DNA from: Betaproteobacteria bacterium
GTDB taxonomy: Bacteria > Pseudomonadota > Gammaproteobacteria > Burkholderiales > Casimicrobiaceae
Assembly: GCA_016861105.1 (NCBI GenBank)
Contig: BOKS01000015.1
Coordinates: 79,499-143,498 of the forward strand
Direction of reading: 5' to 3'
DNA length: 64,000 bases
Part shown: positions 33,251 through 42,893 of the stretch, piece by piece
Layout: each line of letters starts with the position of its first letter
Position numbering within the stretch: the first letter of the stretch is position 1
Notes under the pieces: model-generated
Told to the model about the DNA's origin: nothing
Seen by the model: only the letters and a program-made list of their open reading frames with translations
Database searches by the model: none
Translations under genes and position numbers: made by a program

Positions 33251-34825
33251 ATGGCGAACCGTCCCGCTCCTCCCGGCGAATCGTTCAATTTCGCGCAGCA
33301 CCTGATCGACCTGAACCGCGGACGCGAGGCGCGCACCGCGTACGTCGACGACGCCGGCACGCTCGCCTACGGCGCGCTGGCCGACGGCATCCGCCGCGTC
33401 GCCGGCGCGCTCGCCGCGCTGGACGTGCGTCGCGAGGAGCGCGTGTTCCTCGTGATGCACGACTGCACCGACTGGCCGGTCGCCTTCCTCGGCGCGATGC
33501 ACGCCGGCGTCGTGCCGGTCGCCGTCAACACGCTGCTGACGAGCGACGACTACGCCTACATGCTGAAGCACAGCCGCGCGCAGGCGCTGATCGTCTCCGA
33601 CGCGCTGCGCGGCACGCTGGAGGCCGCGCTCGCGCGCGGCGGCCACGAGGTCCGGCACGTGATCGTCTCGCGTCCGCAGTCGCCCCCGCCCGCGGGCTGG
33701 ATCGCGTTCGATCGCTGGATCGCCGCCGCGACGCCGGCGAGCGCGCCGGCGTCGACCGGGCCGGACGACATCGGCTTCTGGCTGTACTCCTCGGGCTCGA
33801 CCGGGCGGCCGAAGGGCACGGTGCACACGCACGGCAACCCGTACTGGACGGCGGCGACCAACGTGCCGCTGCTCGGCCTCACCGGGGACGACGTGCTGTT
33901 CTCCGCGGCCAAGCTGTTCTTCGCCTACGGGCTCGGCAACGCGCTGACCTTTCCGCTGTCGGTGGGCGCGACGACCGTGCTGATGGCCGAGCGCCCCACG
34001 CCCGACGCGGTGTTCCGCCGCTGGATCGAGCGCCAGCCCACGGTCTTCTTCGGCGCGCCGACCGGCTATGCGGGGATGCTCGCGGCGCCGAATGCGCCGG
34101 ACCGCTCGCAGGTCAGGCTGCGCCTGTGCTCGTCCGCGGGCGAGGCGCTCCCGCGCGAGATCGGCGAGCGCTTCACCGAGCGCTACGGCTGCGCGATCGT
34201 CGACGGCATCGGCTCGACCGAGATGCTGCACGTGTTCATCTCCAACCGCCCCGGCGACATCCGCTACGGCACGTCGGGCACGCCGGTCGACGGCTACGAG
34301 GTCGAGCTGCGCGGCGAGGACGGCCGTCCGGTCGGCGTCGGCGAGGTCGGCGACCTCTACGTGAACGGGCCGAGCGCCGCGCTCATGTACTGGGGCAGCC
34401 GCGACAAGTCGCGCGACACCTTCCGCGGCGCGTGGACGCGCACCGGCGACAAGTACGTCCGCGACGCGGAGGGCTACTACACGTACTGCGGGCGCAGCGA
34501 CGACATGCTGAAGGTGTCCGGACAGTACGTCTCGCCGTTCGAGGTGGAGGCGACGCTGGTGCAGCACCCGTCGGTGCTGGAGGCGGCCGTCATCGGGATC
34601 GCCGACGAGCACGGCCTCACGCGCACCAAGGCCTACGTCGTGCTGAAGGGCGGGCAGAGCGGCGACGACGCGACCGAGGCGGCGCTGAAGAGCTTCGTCA
34701 AGGAGCGGCTCGCGCCGCACAAGTACCCGCGCGCGATCGAGTTCCTCCCCGAACTGCCGAAGACCGCGACGGGCAAGATCCAGCGCTTCCGCCTGCGCGA
34801 GCGGGAAGCGGCCCGGCAGACCTGA
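33251..34825 (+). CDS. bclA: Benzoate--CoA ligase
   Basis: ANL-superfamily ligase, 524 residues, activating benzoate to benzoyl-CoA with ATP. It shows FWLYSSGSTGRPKGTVHTH (P-loop), IGSTEMLHVFISNRPGD typical of benzoate-CoA ligases, TRTGDKY and the C-terminal catalytic Lys in LPKTATGKIQRFRLR. The N-terminus FNFAQHLIDLN matches the aryl-CoA ligase subgroup. It begins 21 bp after DUF4863. Supplies the substrate for BoxAB and the effector for BoxR. Confidence 0.93.
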   Translation: MANRPAPPGESFNFAQHLIDLNRGREARTAYVDDAGTLAYGALADGIRRVAGALAALDVRREERVFLVMHDCTDWPVAFLGAMHAGVVPVAVNTLLTSDDYAYMLKHSRAQALIVSDALRGTLEAALARGGHEVRHVIVSRPQSPPPAGWIAFDRWIAAATPASAPASTGPDDIGFWLYSSGSTGRPKGTVHTHGNPYWTAATNVPLLGLTGDDVLFSAAKLFFAYGLGNALTFPLSVGATTVLMAERPTPDAVFRRWIERQPTVFFGAPTGYAGMLAAPNAPDRSQVRLRLCSSAGEALPREIGERFTERYGCAIVDGIGSTEMLHVFISNRPGDIRYGTSGTPVDGYEVELRGEDGRPVGVGEVGDLYVNGPSAALMYWGSRDKSRDTFRGAWTRTGDKYVRDAEGYYTYCGRSDDMLKVSGQYVSPFEVEATLVQHPSVLEAAVIGIADEHGLTRTKAYVVLKGGQSGDDATEAALKSFVKERLAPHKYPRAIEFLPELPKTATGKIQRFRLREREAARQT

Positions 34826-34841
34826 GCGCGGGGCGGCGCCG

Positions 34842-35714
34842 GTGGACGACGCCGTCGGGCACGTCGACGTGGACTGGGCGGGCCGGCCCGTCCGCATCGA
34901 GCACGCCTGGATCGCGCCCGGGCGGCGCGGCCGCCCGCTGTTCGTCTTCCTGCACGAGGGGCTGGGCTCGCTCGCCATGTGGAAGGACTTCCCGCGCACG
35001 CTGTGCGACGCGCTGGACGTGCGCGGGCTCGTGTTCTCGCGGCCGCGCAACGGCCGCTCCACCGCCGTCCCCCGCGACGAGCGCTGGGACGTCGACTACA
35101 TGCACCGCGCCGCGCGCGAGGGCCTGCCGGCGTTCTTCGCGGCGGTCGGCCTCGACACGCGGCGCGACCCGCCGTGGCTGTTCGGGCACAGCGACGGGGC
35201 GTCGATCGCCCTCCTCCACGCCGCCGCCTGTCCCGACCGCGTCGCCGGCCTCGTCGTGCTCGCGCCGCACCTGTTCGTCGAGACGGTCAGCCTGGAGAGC
35301 ATCGCGGCCACGCGGCAGGCGTATCTCGAAACGGACCTGAAGGAGCGCCTCGCGCGGTACCATGACGACGTGGACGCGGCCTTCTGGGGCTGGAACGACA
35401 TCTGGCTCCACCCGCCCTTTCGCGCGTGGAACATCGAGGAGGAGCTGACGTCGATCCGCGCCCCGGTGCTGGCCGTGCAGGGGCGCGACGACGAGTACGG
35501 GACGCTGGCGCAGGTCGAGGCGGTCGCGAAGGCCGTGCCCGGCACGCGGGTCGTCGTGCTCGACGACTGCCGACACTCGCCGCACAAGGATCAACCGGCG
35601 CGCCTCGTCGAGGAGGTGGCGCGCTTCTTCGAACTCCCGGGCGCGCGGCGCACCGGCTCCTCGAACCACCGGCACACCGCCACCACCGCAAGCAGCAAGG
35701 AGGAAACCTCATGA
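34842..35714 (+). CDS. Alpha/beta hydrolase of the benzoate cluster
   Basis: 290-residue alpha/beta hydrolase. The nucleophile elbow is FGHSDGASIA (Ser), the acid is in QGRDDEYG and the His in CRHSPHKDQP. The start is GTG at 34842. Such hydrolases are regularly present in box clusters and have been suggested to act as thioesterases or lactone hydrolases clearing dead-end products; the true substrate is unknown. The last codons overlap the next gene by four bases, and the segment KQGG-AAGGAGG there doubles as its ribosome site. Confidence 0.83.
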   Translation: MDDAVGHVDVDWAGRPVRIEHAWIAPGRRGRPLFVFLHEGLGSLAMWKDFPRTLCDALDVRGLVFSRPRNGRSTAVPRDERWDVDYMHRAAREGLPAFFAAVGLDTRRDPPWLFGHSDGASIALLHAAACPDRVAGLVVLAPHLFVETVSLESIAATRQAYLETDLKERLARYHDDVDAAFWGWNDIWLHPPFRAWNIEEELTSIRAPVLAVQGRDDEYGTLAQVEAVAKAVPGTRVVVLDDCRHSPHKDQPARLVEEVARFFELPGARRTGSSNHRHTATTASSKEETS

Positions 35715-36904
35715 AGTCCCCCATCCGTCCCCGGCTCCCGCGCCTGCTCGTCGCGGCGGCCGTCGGCCTCGCCGTCGGCCTCGCCGGCACCCCCGCCGCG
35801 CAGGCGCAGCAGAAGCTCAAGGTCGGGCTGATGCTCCCGTACACGGGCACGTTCGCGGCCCTGGGCGTGGCCATCGAGAACGGCTTCCGCCTTGCGGTCG
35901 CGGAGAACGGCGGCAGGCTCGGCGGCCGCGAGGTCGAGTACTTCAAGGTCGACGACGAGTCCGACCCGGCCAAGGCCACCGACAACGCGAACCGACTAAT
36001 CAAGCGCGACCAGGTCGACGTGCTGGTCGGCACCGTCCACTCCGGCGTCGCGATGGGCCTCGCGAAGGCCGCCAAGGACAACAACGTGCTGCTCGTGGTG
36101 CCCAACGCGGGCGCCGGGGCAGTGACGGGCCCGATGTGCGGGCCCAACATCTACCGCAGCTCGTTCTCGAACTGGCAGCCCGGCTACGCGATGGGCGAGG
36201 TGATGGCCAAGCGCGGCCACAAGAACGTCGTCACCATCACGTGGAAGTACGCGGCCGGCGACGAGTCGGTGGGCGGCTTCCGCGAGGCCTTCGAGAAGGG
36301 CGGCGGCAAGATCGTCAAGGAGCTGAACCTGCCGTTCCCCAACGTCGAGTTCCAGGCGCTGCTCACGGAGATCGCGTCGCTCAAGCCGGACGCGGTCTAC
36401 ACGTTCTTCGCCGGCGGCGGCGCGGTCAAGTTCGTCAAGGACTACGACGCGGCGGGCCTGCGCAAGACGATCCCGCTGTACGGCGCGGGCTTCCTCACCG
36501 ACGGCACGCTCGAGGCGCAGGGCGCCTCCGCCGAGGGCCTGCTCACGACGCTCCACTACGCCGACGGGCTGGACAACCCGAAGGAGAAGGCGTTCCGCGG
36601 CGCCTACCAGAAGGCCTACCCGAGCGCGCTGCCGCCGGACGTGTACGCGGTCCAGGGCTACGACGCCGGCCAGATGCTGGCGATCGGGCTGGCGGCGACC
36701 AAGGGCGACGCGAGCAAGCACGCCGAGTTCCAGGCGGCGCTTCTGAAGGCCACCATCGACTCCCCGCGCGGCAAGTTCACGCTGTCCAAGTCCGGCAACC
36801 CGGTGCAGGACATGTACCTGCGCGAGGTGAAGGGCAAGGAGAACCGCGTCGTGGGCATCGCGAGCAAGGCGCTCTCCGATCCGTCGCGCGGCTGCAAGAT
36901 GTAG
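35711..36904 (+). CDS. Branched-chain-type ABC transporter substrate-binding protein (predicted benzoate binding)
   Basis: Periplasmic binding protein of the LivK/Peripla_BP_6 family, 397 residues. Signal peptide with ARG-rich start and LVAAAVGLAVGLAGTPAAQAQ, then LKVGLMLPYTGTFAALG, VEYFKVDDESDPAKATDNANRLI and MCGPNIYRSSFSNWQPGYAM. An excellent AAGGAGG ribosome site lies 6 bp upstream. LIV-type systems in aromatic degradation clusters import benzoate and related acids, and location between the ligase and livHMGF-like genes supports benzoate as substrate. Confidence 0.9.
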   Translation: MKSPIRPRLPRLLVAAAVGLAVGLAGTPAAQAQQKLKVGLMLPYTGTFAALGVAIENGFRLAVAENGGRLGGREVEYFKVDDESDPAKATDNANRLIKRDQVDVLVGTVHSGVAMGLAKAAKDNNVLLVVPNAGAGAVTGPMCGPNIYRSSFSNWQPGYAMGEVMAKRGHKNVVTITWKYAAGDESVGGFREAFEKGGGKIVKELNLPFPNVEFQALLTEIASLKPDAVYTFFAGGGAVKFVKDYDAAGLRKTIPLYGAGFLTDGTLEAQGASAEGLLTTLHYADGLDNPKEKAFRGAYQKAYPSALPPDVYAVQGYDAGQMLAIGLAATKGDASKHAEFQAALLKATIDSPRGKFTLSKSGNPVQDMYLREVKGKENRVVGIASKALSDPSRGCKM

Positions 36905-37005
36905 ACGCCCCGCGCTCGCCGCAGTCGGCCGCCCGCTCGTCCGCCCTCCGTTCCGCCATCGTCGCCAGCGTCGAGGACCTCTCGTGAGCCCACGCAAGAG
37001 ACACC

Positions 37006-37129
37006 GGATCTCCGCCTGCGCGGGGACGACGACGGCGGAGAGCGAGCGACGCGGGGTCTCCGCTTGCGCGGGCACGTCGACGCGGGGGCGCGAAAGTCGC
37101 CGGGTCCCCGCCTGCGCGGGGACCCGGCG
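37006..37129. repeat. Three short palindromic repeats at exact 48-bp spacing
   Basis: The 303-bp gap between the binding-protein and permease genes contains three units starting at 37006, 37054 and 37102, core TCTCCGCCTGCGCGGGGAC. Each core is itself near-palindromic (CCCCGCNTGCGCGGGG) and could form a hairpin in mRNA. The translation of the plus strand shows an SACAGT-type repeat seen in many spurious ORFs, so I do not call a gene. A stem-loop array here could set the ratio of abundant binding protein to permease. Confidence 0.75.
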
Positions 37130-37207
37130 TCTTCCACCGCGCCACCTCCGGCGCCCTTGCGTCGACGCCTCGTGACGCGCGGGGCCGGCCGCCCCCGCGC
37201 CTGACGC

Positions 37208-38089
37208 ATGGACCTCGCCACGTTCCTCGTGCAGTGCCTGAACGCGCTGCAGTACGGGCTCCTGCTGTTCCTGGTCGCGAGCGGCCTCACGCTCATCTTC
37301 GGCATCATGGGCGTGATCAACCTCGCGCACGGCAGCTTCTACATGATCGGCGCGTACATGGCGTTCGCGCTCGCGCCGTTCGTCGCGCAGGCAGTGGGCG
37401 GCGGGTTCTTCGCGACGCTGCTCGTCGGCCTCGTGCTGGCGGTCGCGCTGGGCTACGTGCTGGAGTGGGGATTCTTCTCCTTCCTCTACGAGCGCGAGCA
37501 CCTGCAGCAGGTGCTGATGACCTACGGCCTGATCCTCGTGTTCGAGGAGCTGCGCAGCATCCTGGTGGGCGACGACGTGCACGGCGTGCAGCCGCCCGCC
37601 TGGCTCGCCGGCAGCGTTCCGCTCGGCGACCTGATGACCTACCCGGTCTACCGGCTGTTCGTCTCCGCCGTGTGCATCGCGCTCGCCGCCGGGATGTACT
37701 TCGTGCTCACCCGCACGCGCCTGGGCATGATGATCCGCGCGGGGGCCACGAACCGCGAGATGGTGCAGTCGCTCGGCATCGACATCCAGTTTCTCTATCG
37801 CGTGGTGTTCGCCGCCGGCGTCGCGCTGGCCGTGTTCGCCGGCATGATCGCGGCGCCGATCTCGTCGGTCTATCCCGGCATGGGCAACCAGGTGCTCATC
37901 GTCTGCTTCGTGGTCGTGGTGATCGGTGGCATCGGCTCGGTGCGCGGCGCGCTGTTCGCGGCCCTGCTCATCGGGCTCGTCGACACGTTCGGCAAGGTCG
38001 TGTTCCCGCAGGCGGCAGGCGTGCTCGTCTACGTGATGATGGCGCTGATCCTGCTGTGGAAGCCCGACGGGCTGTTCCGCGCCGGATGA
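37208..38089 (+). CDS. LivH-type ABC transporter permease
   Basis: Polytopic inner-membrane permease, 293 residues, with the LivH signature GLTLIFGIMGVINLAHGSFYMIGAYMAF and the EAA-like loop GATNREMVQSLGIDIQFLYRVVFAAGVALA. It forms the translocation channel with the LivM-type partner encoded next, overlapping by four bases. Predicted to import benzoate given the surrounding genes. Confidence 0.92.
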   Translation: MDLATFLVQCLNALQYGLLLFLVASGLTLIFGIMGVINLAHGSFYMIGAYMAFALAPFVAQAVGGGFFATLLVGLVLAVALGYVLEWGFFSFLYEREHLQQVLMTYGLILVFEELRSILVGDDVHGVQPPAWLAGSVPLGDLMTYPVYRLFVSAVCIALAAGMYFVLTRTRLGMMIRAGATNREMVQSLGIDIQFLYRVVFAAGVALAVFAGMIAAPISSVYPGMGNQVLIVCFVVVVIGGIGSVRGALFAALLIGLVDTFGKVVFPQAAGVLVYVMMALILLWKPDGLFRAG

Positions 38090-39093
38090 GCGCCGGGGCC
38101 AAAACGGGCGGCGTCGCGCTGGCGGTCGCCGCGGTCGCGCTGGCGCTGTTCCCGCTGGTCGCCGGGAAGTTCGGCGTCGACCTGGTCACGAAGATCATGG
38201 TCTTCGCGATCCTCGCGCTGTCGCTCGAGCTGCTGGTCGGACAGACGGGCCTCGTGTGCTTCGGCCAGGCGGCGTTCTTCGGCATCGGTGCCTACACGGT
38301 CGTGCTGCTGTCGCCGCAATACGAAGCGGTCTCGATCTTCTGGCTGGCCCCGGTGGCGGTGCTCTTCGCGACGCTCTACGCCCTGTTCGTCGGCGCGCTG
38401 TCGCTGCGCACGCGCGGCATCTACTTCATCATGGTCACGCTCGCCTTCGCGCAGATGGCCTACTACGTGTTCCACGACACGCCGCTCGGCCGCGGCACCG
38501 ACGGCATCTACCTGTACGTCAAGCCGGCGGTGGAGGTCGCCGGCCTCACGCTGGTGGACCTCGACAAGCCGCTGACCTTCTACTACGTCGTCCTCGGCGC
38601 GCTCGCGCTGACCTTCGCGTTCCTCGCCGTGCTGCTGCGCTCGCGCTTCGGGCGCGCGCTCGCCGGCGTCAAGGCCAACGAGCAGCGCATGCGGGCGGCG
38701 GGCTACTCGACCTACGCCTACAAGCTGGCGGCGTTCACGCTCTCGGGCGCCATCGCCGGGTTCGCGGGCGTGCTGTTCGCGGTGAAGGACGGCTTCGTCA
38801 ACCCGGAGCTGCTCGCCTGGCACCTCTCCGGCTCGCTGCTCGTGATGATCATCCTCGGCGGGCTCGGCCGCCTGCAGGGCGCGGTGATCGGCGCGTTCGC
38901 CTACGAGCTGCTGCGGCTGATCTTCCAGCACGAGCCGCTGTTCGGCGCCTTCGCCAAGCATTGGCAGCTCGGGCTGGGCCTGACGATCATCGCGATGGTC
39001 GCGCTGCTCCCCGAGGGCCTCGCCGGGCTGCCCGCGGAGATCCGCCGCCGCCGCGTCGGCCGCGCGCCGAGGACCGCCGATGCCGACGCCTGA
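38086..39093 (+). CDS. LivM-type ABC transporter permease
   Basis: Second permease, 335 residues, with LSLELLVGQTGLVCFGQAAFFGIGAYT and the EAA loop GVKANEQRMRAAGYSTYAYKLAAF. About nine to ten membrane helices. It overlaps livH by four bases and livG by 14, indicating tight co-translation. Confidence 0.92.
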   Translation: MSAGAKTGGVALAVAAVALALFPLVAGKFGVDLVTKIMVFAILALSLELLVGQTGLVCFGQAAFFGIGAYTVVLLSPQYEAVSIFWLAPVAVLFATLYALFVGALSLRTRGIYFIMVTLAFAQMAYYVFHDTPLGRGTDGIYLYVKPAVEVAGLTLVDLDKPLTFYYVVLGALALTFAFLAVLLRSRFGRALAGVKANEQRMRAAGYSTYAYKLAAFTLSGAIAGFAGVLFAVKDGFVNPELLAWHLSGSLLVMIILGGLGRLQGAVIGAFAYELLRLIFQHEPLFGAFAKHWQLGLGLTIIAMVALLPEGLAGLPAEIRRRRVGRAPRTADADA

Positions 39094-39835
39094 CGTCCTG
39101 CTGCGCGGCGAGCGCCTGACGCGGCGCTGGGGCGGCCTCACCGCCGTCGACGACGTCACGCTGGAGCTGACGCGCGGCAGCGTGCACGCGGTCATCGGCA
39201 CCAACGGCGCGGGCAAGTCGACGCTGATCAACCTCCTCTCCGGCGAGATCCCCGCCTCGTCCGGACGCGTCGCGCTGAAGGGGCAGGACGTGACCGCCTG
39301 GCCGCAGCCGGCGCGCGCCCGCGCGGGGCTCGGGCGCAGCTACCAGCGCACGACGATCTTCCCGCAGTTCACGGTGCTGGAGAACTGCCGGCTGGCCGCG
39401 CAGTCGCGGCGGCAGCGGCCCTGGGCGTGGTGGGAGCGCGCCGACGCTTGCACGCTCGCGATGCCCGCCGCGCAGCGCGCCGCGCAGGCCGCCGGACTGG
39501 GCGACGACCTCGACCGCCCGGCCGGCCTGCTGTCGCACGGCGGCCGGCGCCAGCTCGAGATCGCGATGTGCCTCGCCACCGCGCCCGACGTCCTGCTGCT
39601 CGACGAGCCGCTCGCCGGCATGGGGGCCGAGGAGACCGACCGCATGCTCGACCTGCTCGCGTCGCTGCGCGCCGGCCACGCGATCCTGCTCGTCGAGCAC
39701 GACATGGACGCCGTGTTCCGCATCGCCGATCGCATCACGGTGATGGTCAACGGCGCGGTGATCGCCTCCGACGTGCCCGAGGCGGTGCGCGCGAACGCCG
39801 AGGTGCAGGCGGCCTACCTCGGGAGCCACGCGTGA
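39080..39835 (+). CDS. LivG-type ABC transporter ATPase
   Basis: 251-residue ATPase. Walker A GTNGAGKST, LivG-typical GLGRSYQRTTIFPQFTVLENC, Walker B VLLLDEPLAGMG and the H-loop LVEHDMDAVFRIADRI. The usual LSGG signature is altered to LSHGGRRQLEIAMCLA, as in many LivG proteins. Energises the transporter with the LivF partner. Confidence 0.92.
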   Translation: MPTPDVLLRGERLTRRWGGLTAVDDVTLELTRGSVHAVIGTNGAGKSTLINLLSGEIPASSGRVALKGQDVTAWPQPARARAGLGRSYQRTTIFPQFTVLENCRLAAQSRRQRPWAWWERADACTLAMPAAQRAAQAAGLGDDLDRPAGLLSHGGRRQLEIAMCLATAPDVLLLDEPLAGMGAEETDRMLDLLASLRAGHAILLVEHDMDAVFRIADRITVMVNGAVIASDVPEAVRANAEVQAAYLGSHA

Positions 39836-40548
39836 GCCCGGCCGCCGCGCTGATCGAGGCCCGCGGCGTGCACGCGTGGTACGGGTCGAGCCACGTCCTG
39901 CACGGCGTCGACCTCGCGCTCGCGCGCGGCGAGACCGTGGGCCTTCTCGGCCGCAACGGCATGGGCAAGTCGACGCTGATCCGCACGCTGCTCGGCCACG
40001 TGCGCGAGCGCGACGGCCGCATCGCCATCGCCGGACGCGACATGTCGAAGGCGCGGCCGCACGAGGTCGCCCGCGCGGGCGTCGCCTACGTCCCCGAGGG
40101 GCGCGGCATCTTCCCCAACCTCAGCGTCCGCGAGAATCTGCTGATGGCCGCGCGGCCGTCGCGCGACGGCGGCCGCGACTGGACCTTCGAGCGCGTGATC
40201 GGGACGTTCCCCCGGCTGGGCCAGCGCCTCGGCCACTTCGGCGCGCAGCTCTCCGGCGGCGAGCAGCAGATGCTGTCGATCGGGCGCGCGCTGCTCACCA
40301 ACCCGGACGCGATCATCCTCGACGAGGCGACCGAGGGCCTCGCGCCGCTGATCGTGCAGGAGATCTGGCGCGTGATCGCTGCGATCCGCGCGGCCGGCAT
40401 CGCCGCGATGGTCGTCGACCGCGACTACCGCCGCGTCGCCGCGGAAGCCGACCGCGTCGTCGTGCTGCAGAAGGGCCGCGTCGTGCTCGAGGGGCCCGCG
40501 CGCACGGCCGAGCAGCACGCGCAGCTCGCGACCTACCTCGGCGTCTGA
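39832..40548 (+). CDS. LivF-type ABC transporter ATPase
   Basis: 238-residue ATPase, GTG start overlapping livG by four bases. Walker A GRNGMGKST, the LivF mark YVPEGRGIFPNLSVRENL, signature LSGGEQQMLSIGRAL and Walker B AIILDEATEGLAP. The H-loop position reads VVDRDYRR where His is normally found (VEQ/H), a mild oddity also seen in some LivF proteins. Last gene of the plus-strand benzoate unit. Confidence 0.9.
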   Translation: MSPAAALIEARGVHAWYGSSHVLHGVDLALARGETVGLLGRNGMGKSTLIRTLLGHVRERDGRIAIAGRDMSKARPHEVARAGVAYVPEGRGIFPNLSVRENLLMAARPSRDGGRDWTFERVIGTFPRLGQRLGHFGAQLSGGEQQMLSIGRALLTNPDAIILDEATEGLAPLIVQEIWRVIAAIRAAGIAAMVVDRDYRRVAAEADRVVVLQKGRVVLEGPARTAEQHAQLATYLGV

Positions 40549-40732
40549 GCGCTCAGGCCGGCCCGTCGAAGGGCGAGGACGTCCCGTCGCGGCTGAGGAC
40601 TTCGACGCTGCGCTGGCACGTCGTGTTCCCCGCCATCAGCGTCATTCCGCCGTCGCCGGCGATCTTGGTGACGGCGACGGCGAACCGGTGCGCGGTCCCG
40701 CCCGCGGGACGCCCCGGCGGCCGTCCCCCGCG

Positions 40733-42766
40733 TCAGGTCTCGGTGGGCAGCGCCACGCCGAACAGCTTCTCCTTGAGCTGGTAGAGCCGGTCGCGCAGCT
40801 CGGCGGCGCGCTCGAACTCGAGGTTCTTCGCTGCGTCGAGCATCTGCTTCTCCAGCGCCTTGAGCTCACGCTCGAGGTCGCGGCCGGCCATCTCCTCGTA
40901 CTTCGCCTTCGCCTGCGCCGCCTTCTGCTCCTTCTTCGCCTCGTCGGCGTCGTAGATGCCGTCGATCAGGTCCTTCACGCGCTTCTGGACGCCCCTGGGC
41001 GTGATCGCATGCTCGGCGTTGAACTCCACCTGCTTGCGCCGCCGCCGCTCGGTCTCCGCCAGCGCGGCCTTCATCGAGTCGGTGACCGTGTCCGCGTAGA
41101 GGATGGCCATGCCGTTGATGTGCCGCGCCGCGCGGCCGATCGTCTGGATCAGGCTGCGCTCGGCGCGCAGGAACCCCTCCTTGTCCGCGTCGAGCACGCC
41201 GACGAGGGACACCTCGGGGATGTCGAGCCCCTCGCGGAGCAGGTTGATGCCGACGAGCACGTCGAACTCGCCGAGCCGCAGGTCGCGGATGATCTCGACG
41301 CGCTCGACGGTGTCGATGTCCGAGTGCAGATAGCGGACCTTGACGCCGTGCTCGCCGAGGTAGTCGGTGAGGTCCTCGGCCATGCGCTTGGTCAGCGTGG
41401 TCACGAGCACGCGCTCGCGACGCTCGACGCGCAGCCGGATCTCGGACAGCAGATCGTCGACCTGCGTGCGCGCCGGCCGCACCTCCACGACCGGGTCGAC
41501 GAGGCCCGTGGGCCGCACGACCTGCTCGACCACCTGTCCGGAGTGCTTGCGCTCGTAGTCGGCCGGCGTGGCCGAGACGAAGATCGTCTGCGGCAGCAGC
41601 CGCTCGAACTCGTCGAAGCGCAGCGGCCGGTTGTCCAGCGCGGAGGGCAGCCGGAAGCCGTAGGCGACGAGGTTCTCCTTGCGCGCGCGGTCGCCCTTGT
41701 ACATGCCGCCGACCTGCGGGATCGTCACGTGGCTCTCGTCGACGAACATCAGCGCGTTGCGCGGCAGGTAGTCGATCAGCGTCGGCGGCGGCTCGCCGGC
41801 GCGGCGCCCGGACAGGTGCCGCGAGTAGTTCTCGATGCCCTTGCAGAAGCCGATCTCGACCATCATCTCGATGTCGAAGCGCGTGCGCTGCTCGATGCGC
41901 TGCGCCTCGATCAGCTTCATCTGCGAGACGAAGGACTCCTTCTGCTGCACGAGCTCGGCCTTGATCGCCTCGACGGCGTCGAGCACCCTCTGCCGCCCGG
42001 TCACGTAGTGCGACGACGGGAACACGGTGAAGCGCGAGATCCGCTGGCGCACGTGGCCCGTCAGCGGGTCGAACAGCTGCAGCGACTCGATCTCGTCGTC
42101 GAACAGCGCCACGCGCACGGCGTTCTCGGCGTGCTCCGCCGGGAAGATGTCGAGCACGTCGCCGCGCACGCGGAACGTCCCGCGCCTGAAGTCGAGCTCC
42201 GCGCGCTGGTACTGCAGTTCGGTCAGGCGCTTCAGCGCGTCGCGCTGCGCGAGGCGGTCGCCCTCGCGCAGGTGCAGGATCATGCTGTGGTACTCGGACG
42301 GGTCGCCGATGCCGTAGATCGCCGACACCGTGGCGACGATCACGCAGTCCGGCCGCTCGAGGATCGCCTTGGTCGCCGACAGCCGCATCTGCTCGATGTG
42401 CTCGTTGATCGAGCTGTCCTTCTCGATGTAGAGGTCGCGCGACGGGACGTAAGCCTCCGGCTGGTAGTAGTCGTAGTAGCTGACGAAGTACTCGACGGCG
42501 TTGCCGGGGAAGAACTCGCGGAACTCGCTGTAGAGCTGCGCTGCGAGCGTCTTGTTGGGCGCCAGCACCAGCGCGGGCCGGCCGGTGCGCGCGATGACGT
42601 TGGCCATCGTGAACGTCTTGCCCGAGCCGGTGACGCCGAGCAGCGTCTGGAACGCGAGGCCGTCGCCGAGTCCCTCGACGAGCCTCGCGATGGCCTCGGG
42701 CTGGTCGCCGGCGGGCGGGAACGGCTGGTGCAGCTCGTACGGGCTGCCGGGGTAGGTCACGACCAT
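40733..42766 (-). CDS. uvrB: UvrABC system protein B
   Basis: Damage-recognition helicase of nucleotide excision repair, 677 residues. Walker [15 protein letters not shown], the DNA-clamping beta-hairpin region [26 protein letters not shown] box [11 protein letters not shown], motif [17 protein letters not shown] and [14 protein letters not shown], and a C-terminal UVR motif [24 protein letters not shown] that binds UvrC. The start is the ATG at 42766, followed by [17 protein letters not shown] LexA-like operator sits in its promoter. Confidence 0.96.
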   Translation of the reverse strand: MVVTYPGSPYELHQPFPPAGDQPEAIARLVEGLGDGLAFQTLLGVTGSGKTFTMANVIARTGRPALVLAPNKTLAAQLYSEFREFFPGNAVEYFVSYYDYYQPEAYVPSRDLYIEKDSSINEHIEQMRLSATKAILERPDCVIVATVSAIYGIGDPSEYHSMILHLREGDRLAQRDALKRLTELQYQRAELDFRRGTFRVRGDVLDIFPAEHAENAVRVALFDDEIESLQLFDPLTGHVRQRISRFTVFPSSHYVTGRQRVLDAVEAIKAELVQQKESFVSQMKLIEAQRIEQRTRFDIEMMVEIGFCKGIENYSRHLSGRRAGEPPPTLIDYLPRNALMFVDESHVTIPQVGGMYKGDRARKENLVAYGFRLPSALDNRPLRFDEFERLLPQTIFVSATPADYERKHSGQVVEQVVRPTGLVDPVVEVRPARTQVDDLLSEIRLRVERRERVLVTTLTKRMAEDLTDYLGEHGVKVRYLHSDIDTVERVEIIRDLRLGEFDVLVGINLLREGLDIPEVSLVGVLDADKEGFLRAERSLIQTIGRAARHINGMAILYADTVTDSMKAALAETERRRRKQVEFNAEHAITPRGVQKRVKDLIDGIYDADEAKKEQKAAQAKAKYEEMAGRDLERELKALEKQMLDAAKNLEFERAAELRDRLYQLKEKLFGVALPTET

Positions 42767-42808
42767 GGTGCGGGAAGGGCCTTCTGCGGCGATGCGGCGG
42801 AACCGGTC

Positions 42809-42838
42809 ATTGTAGAGGCGAACGATCGTTCGCCGCAA
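42809..42838 (-). promoter_or_regulatory. uvrB promoter with GAACGATCGTTC LexA-type operator
   Basis: On the minus strand TTGCGG (42833-42838) and TACAAT (42809-42814) are 18 bp apart. Between them lies a perfect 16-bp palindrome GCGAACGATCGTTCGC (42818-42833), containing GAACG-AT-CGTTC. The usual betaproteobacterial and E. coli SOS box (CTGT-N8-ACAG) is absent. From memory, LexA of Sideroxydans, Gallionella and relatives uses GAACGaaCGTTC; the match in an SOS gene at the spacer position supports LexA control. Confidence 0.75.
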
Positions 42839-42893
42839 GCCGGCAGCGCACCGCAACGGTCGCCGTCGGCCCGGCCGGGCAGCGACCGGCCGA

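Noticed and set aside
37006..37129. CRISPR array
   Set aside because: Only three units, hairpin cores of about 25 bp with partly similar interspaces, no cas genes nearby.
36984..37175. Small ORF with repeated SACAGT peptides
   Set aside because: It is the translation of the 48-bp repeat units; such ACAGT-rich ORFs are typical artefacts of palindromic repeats.
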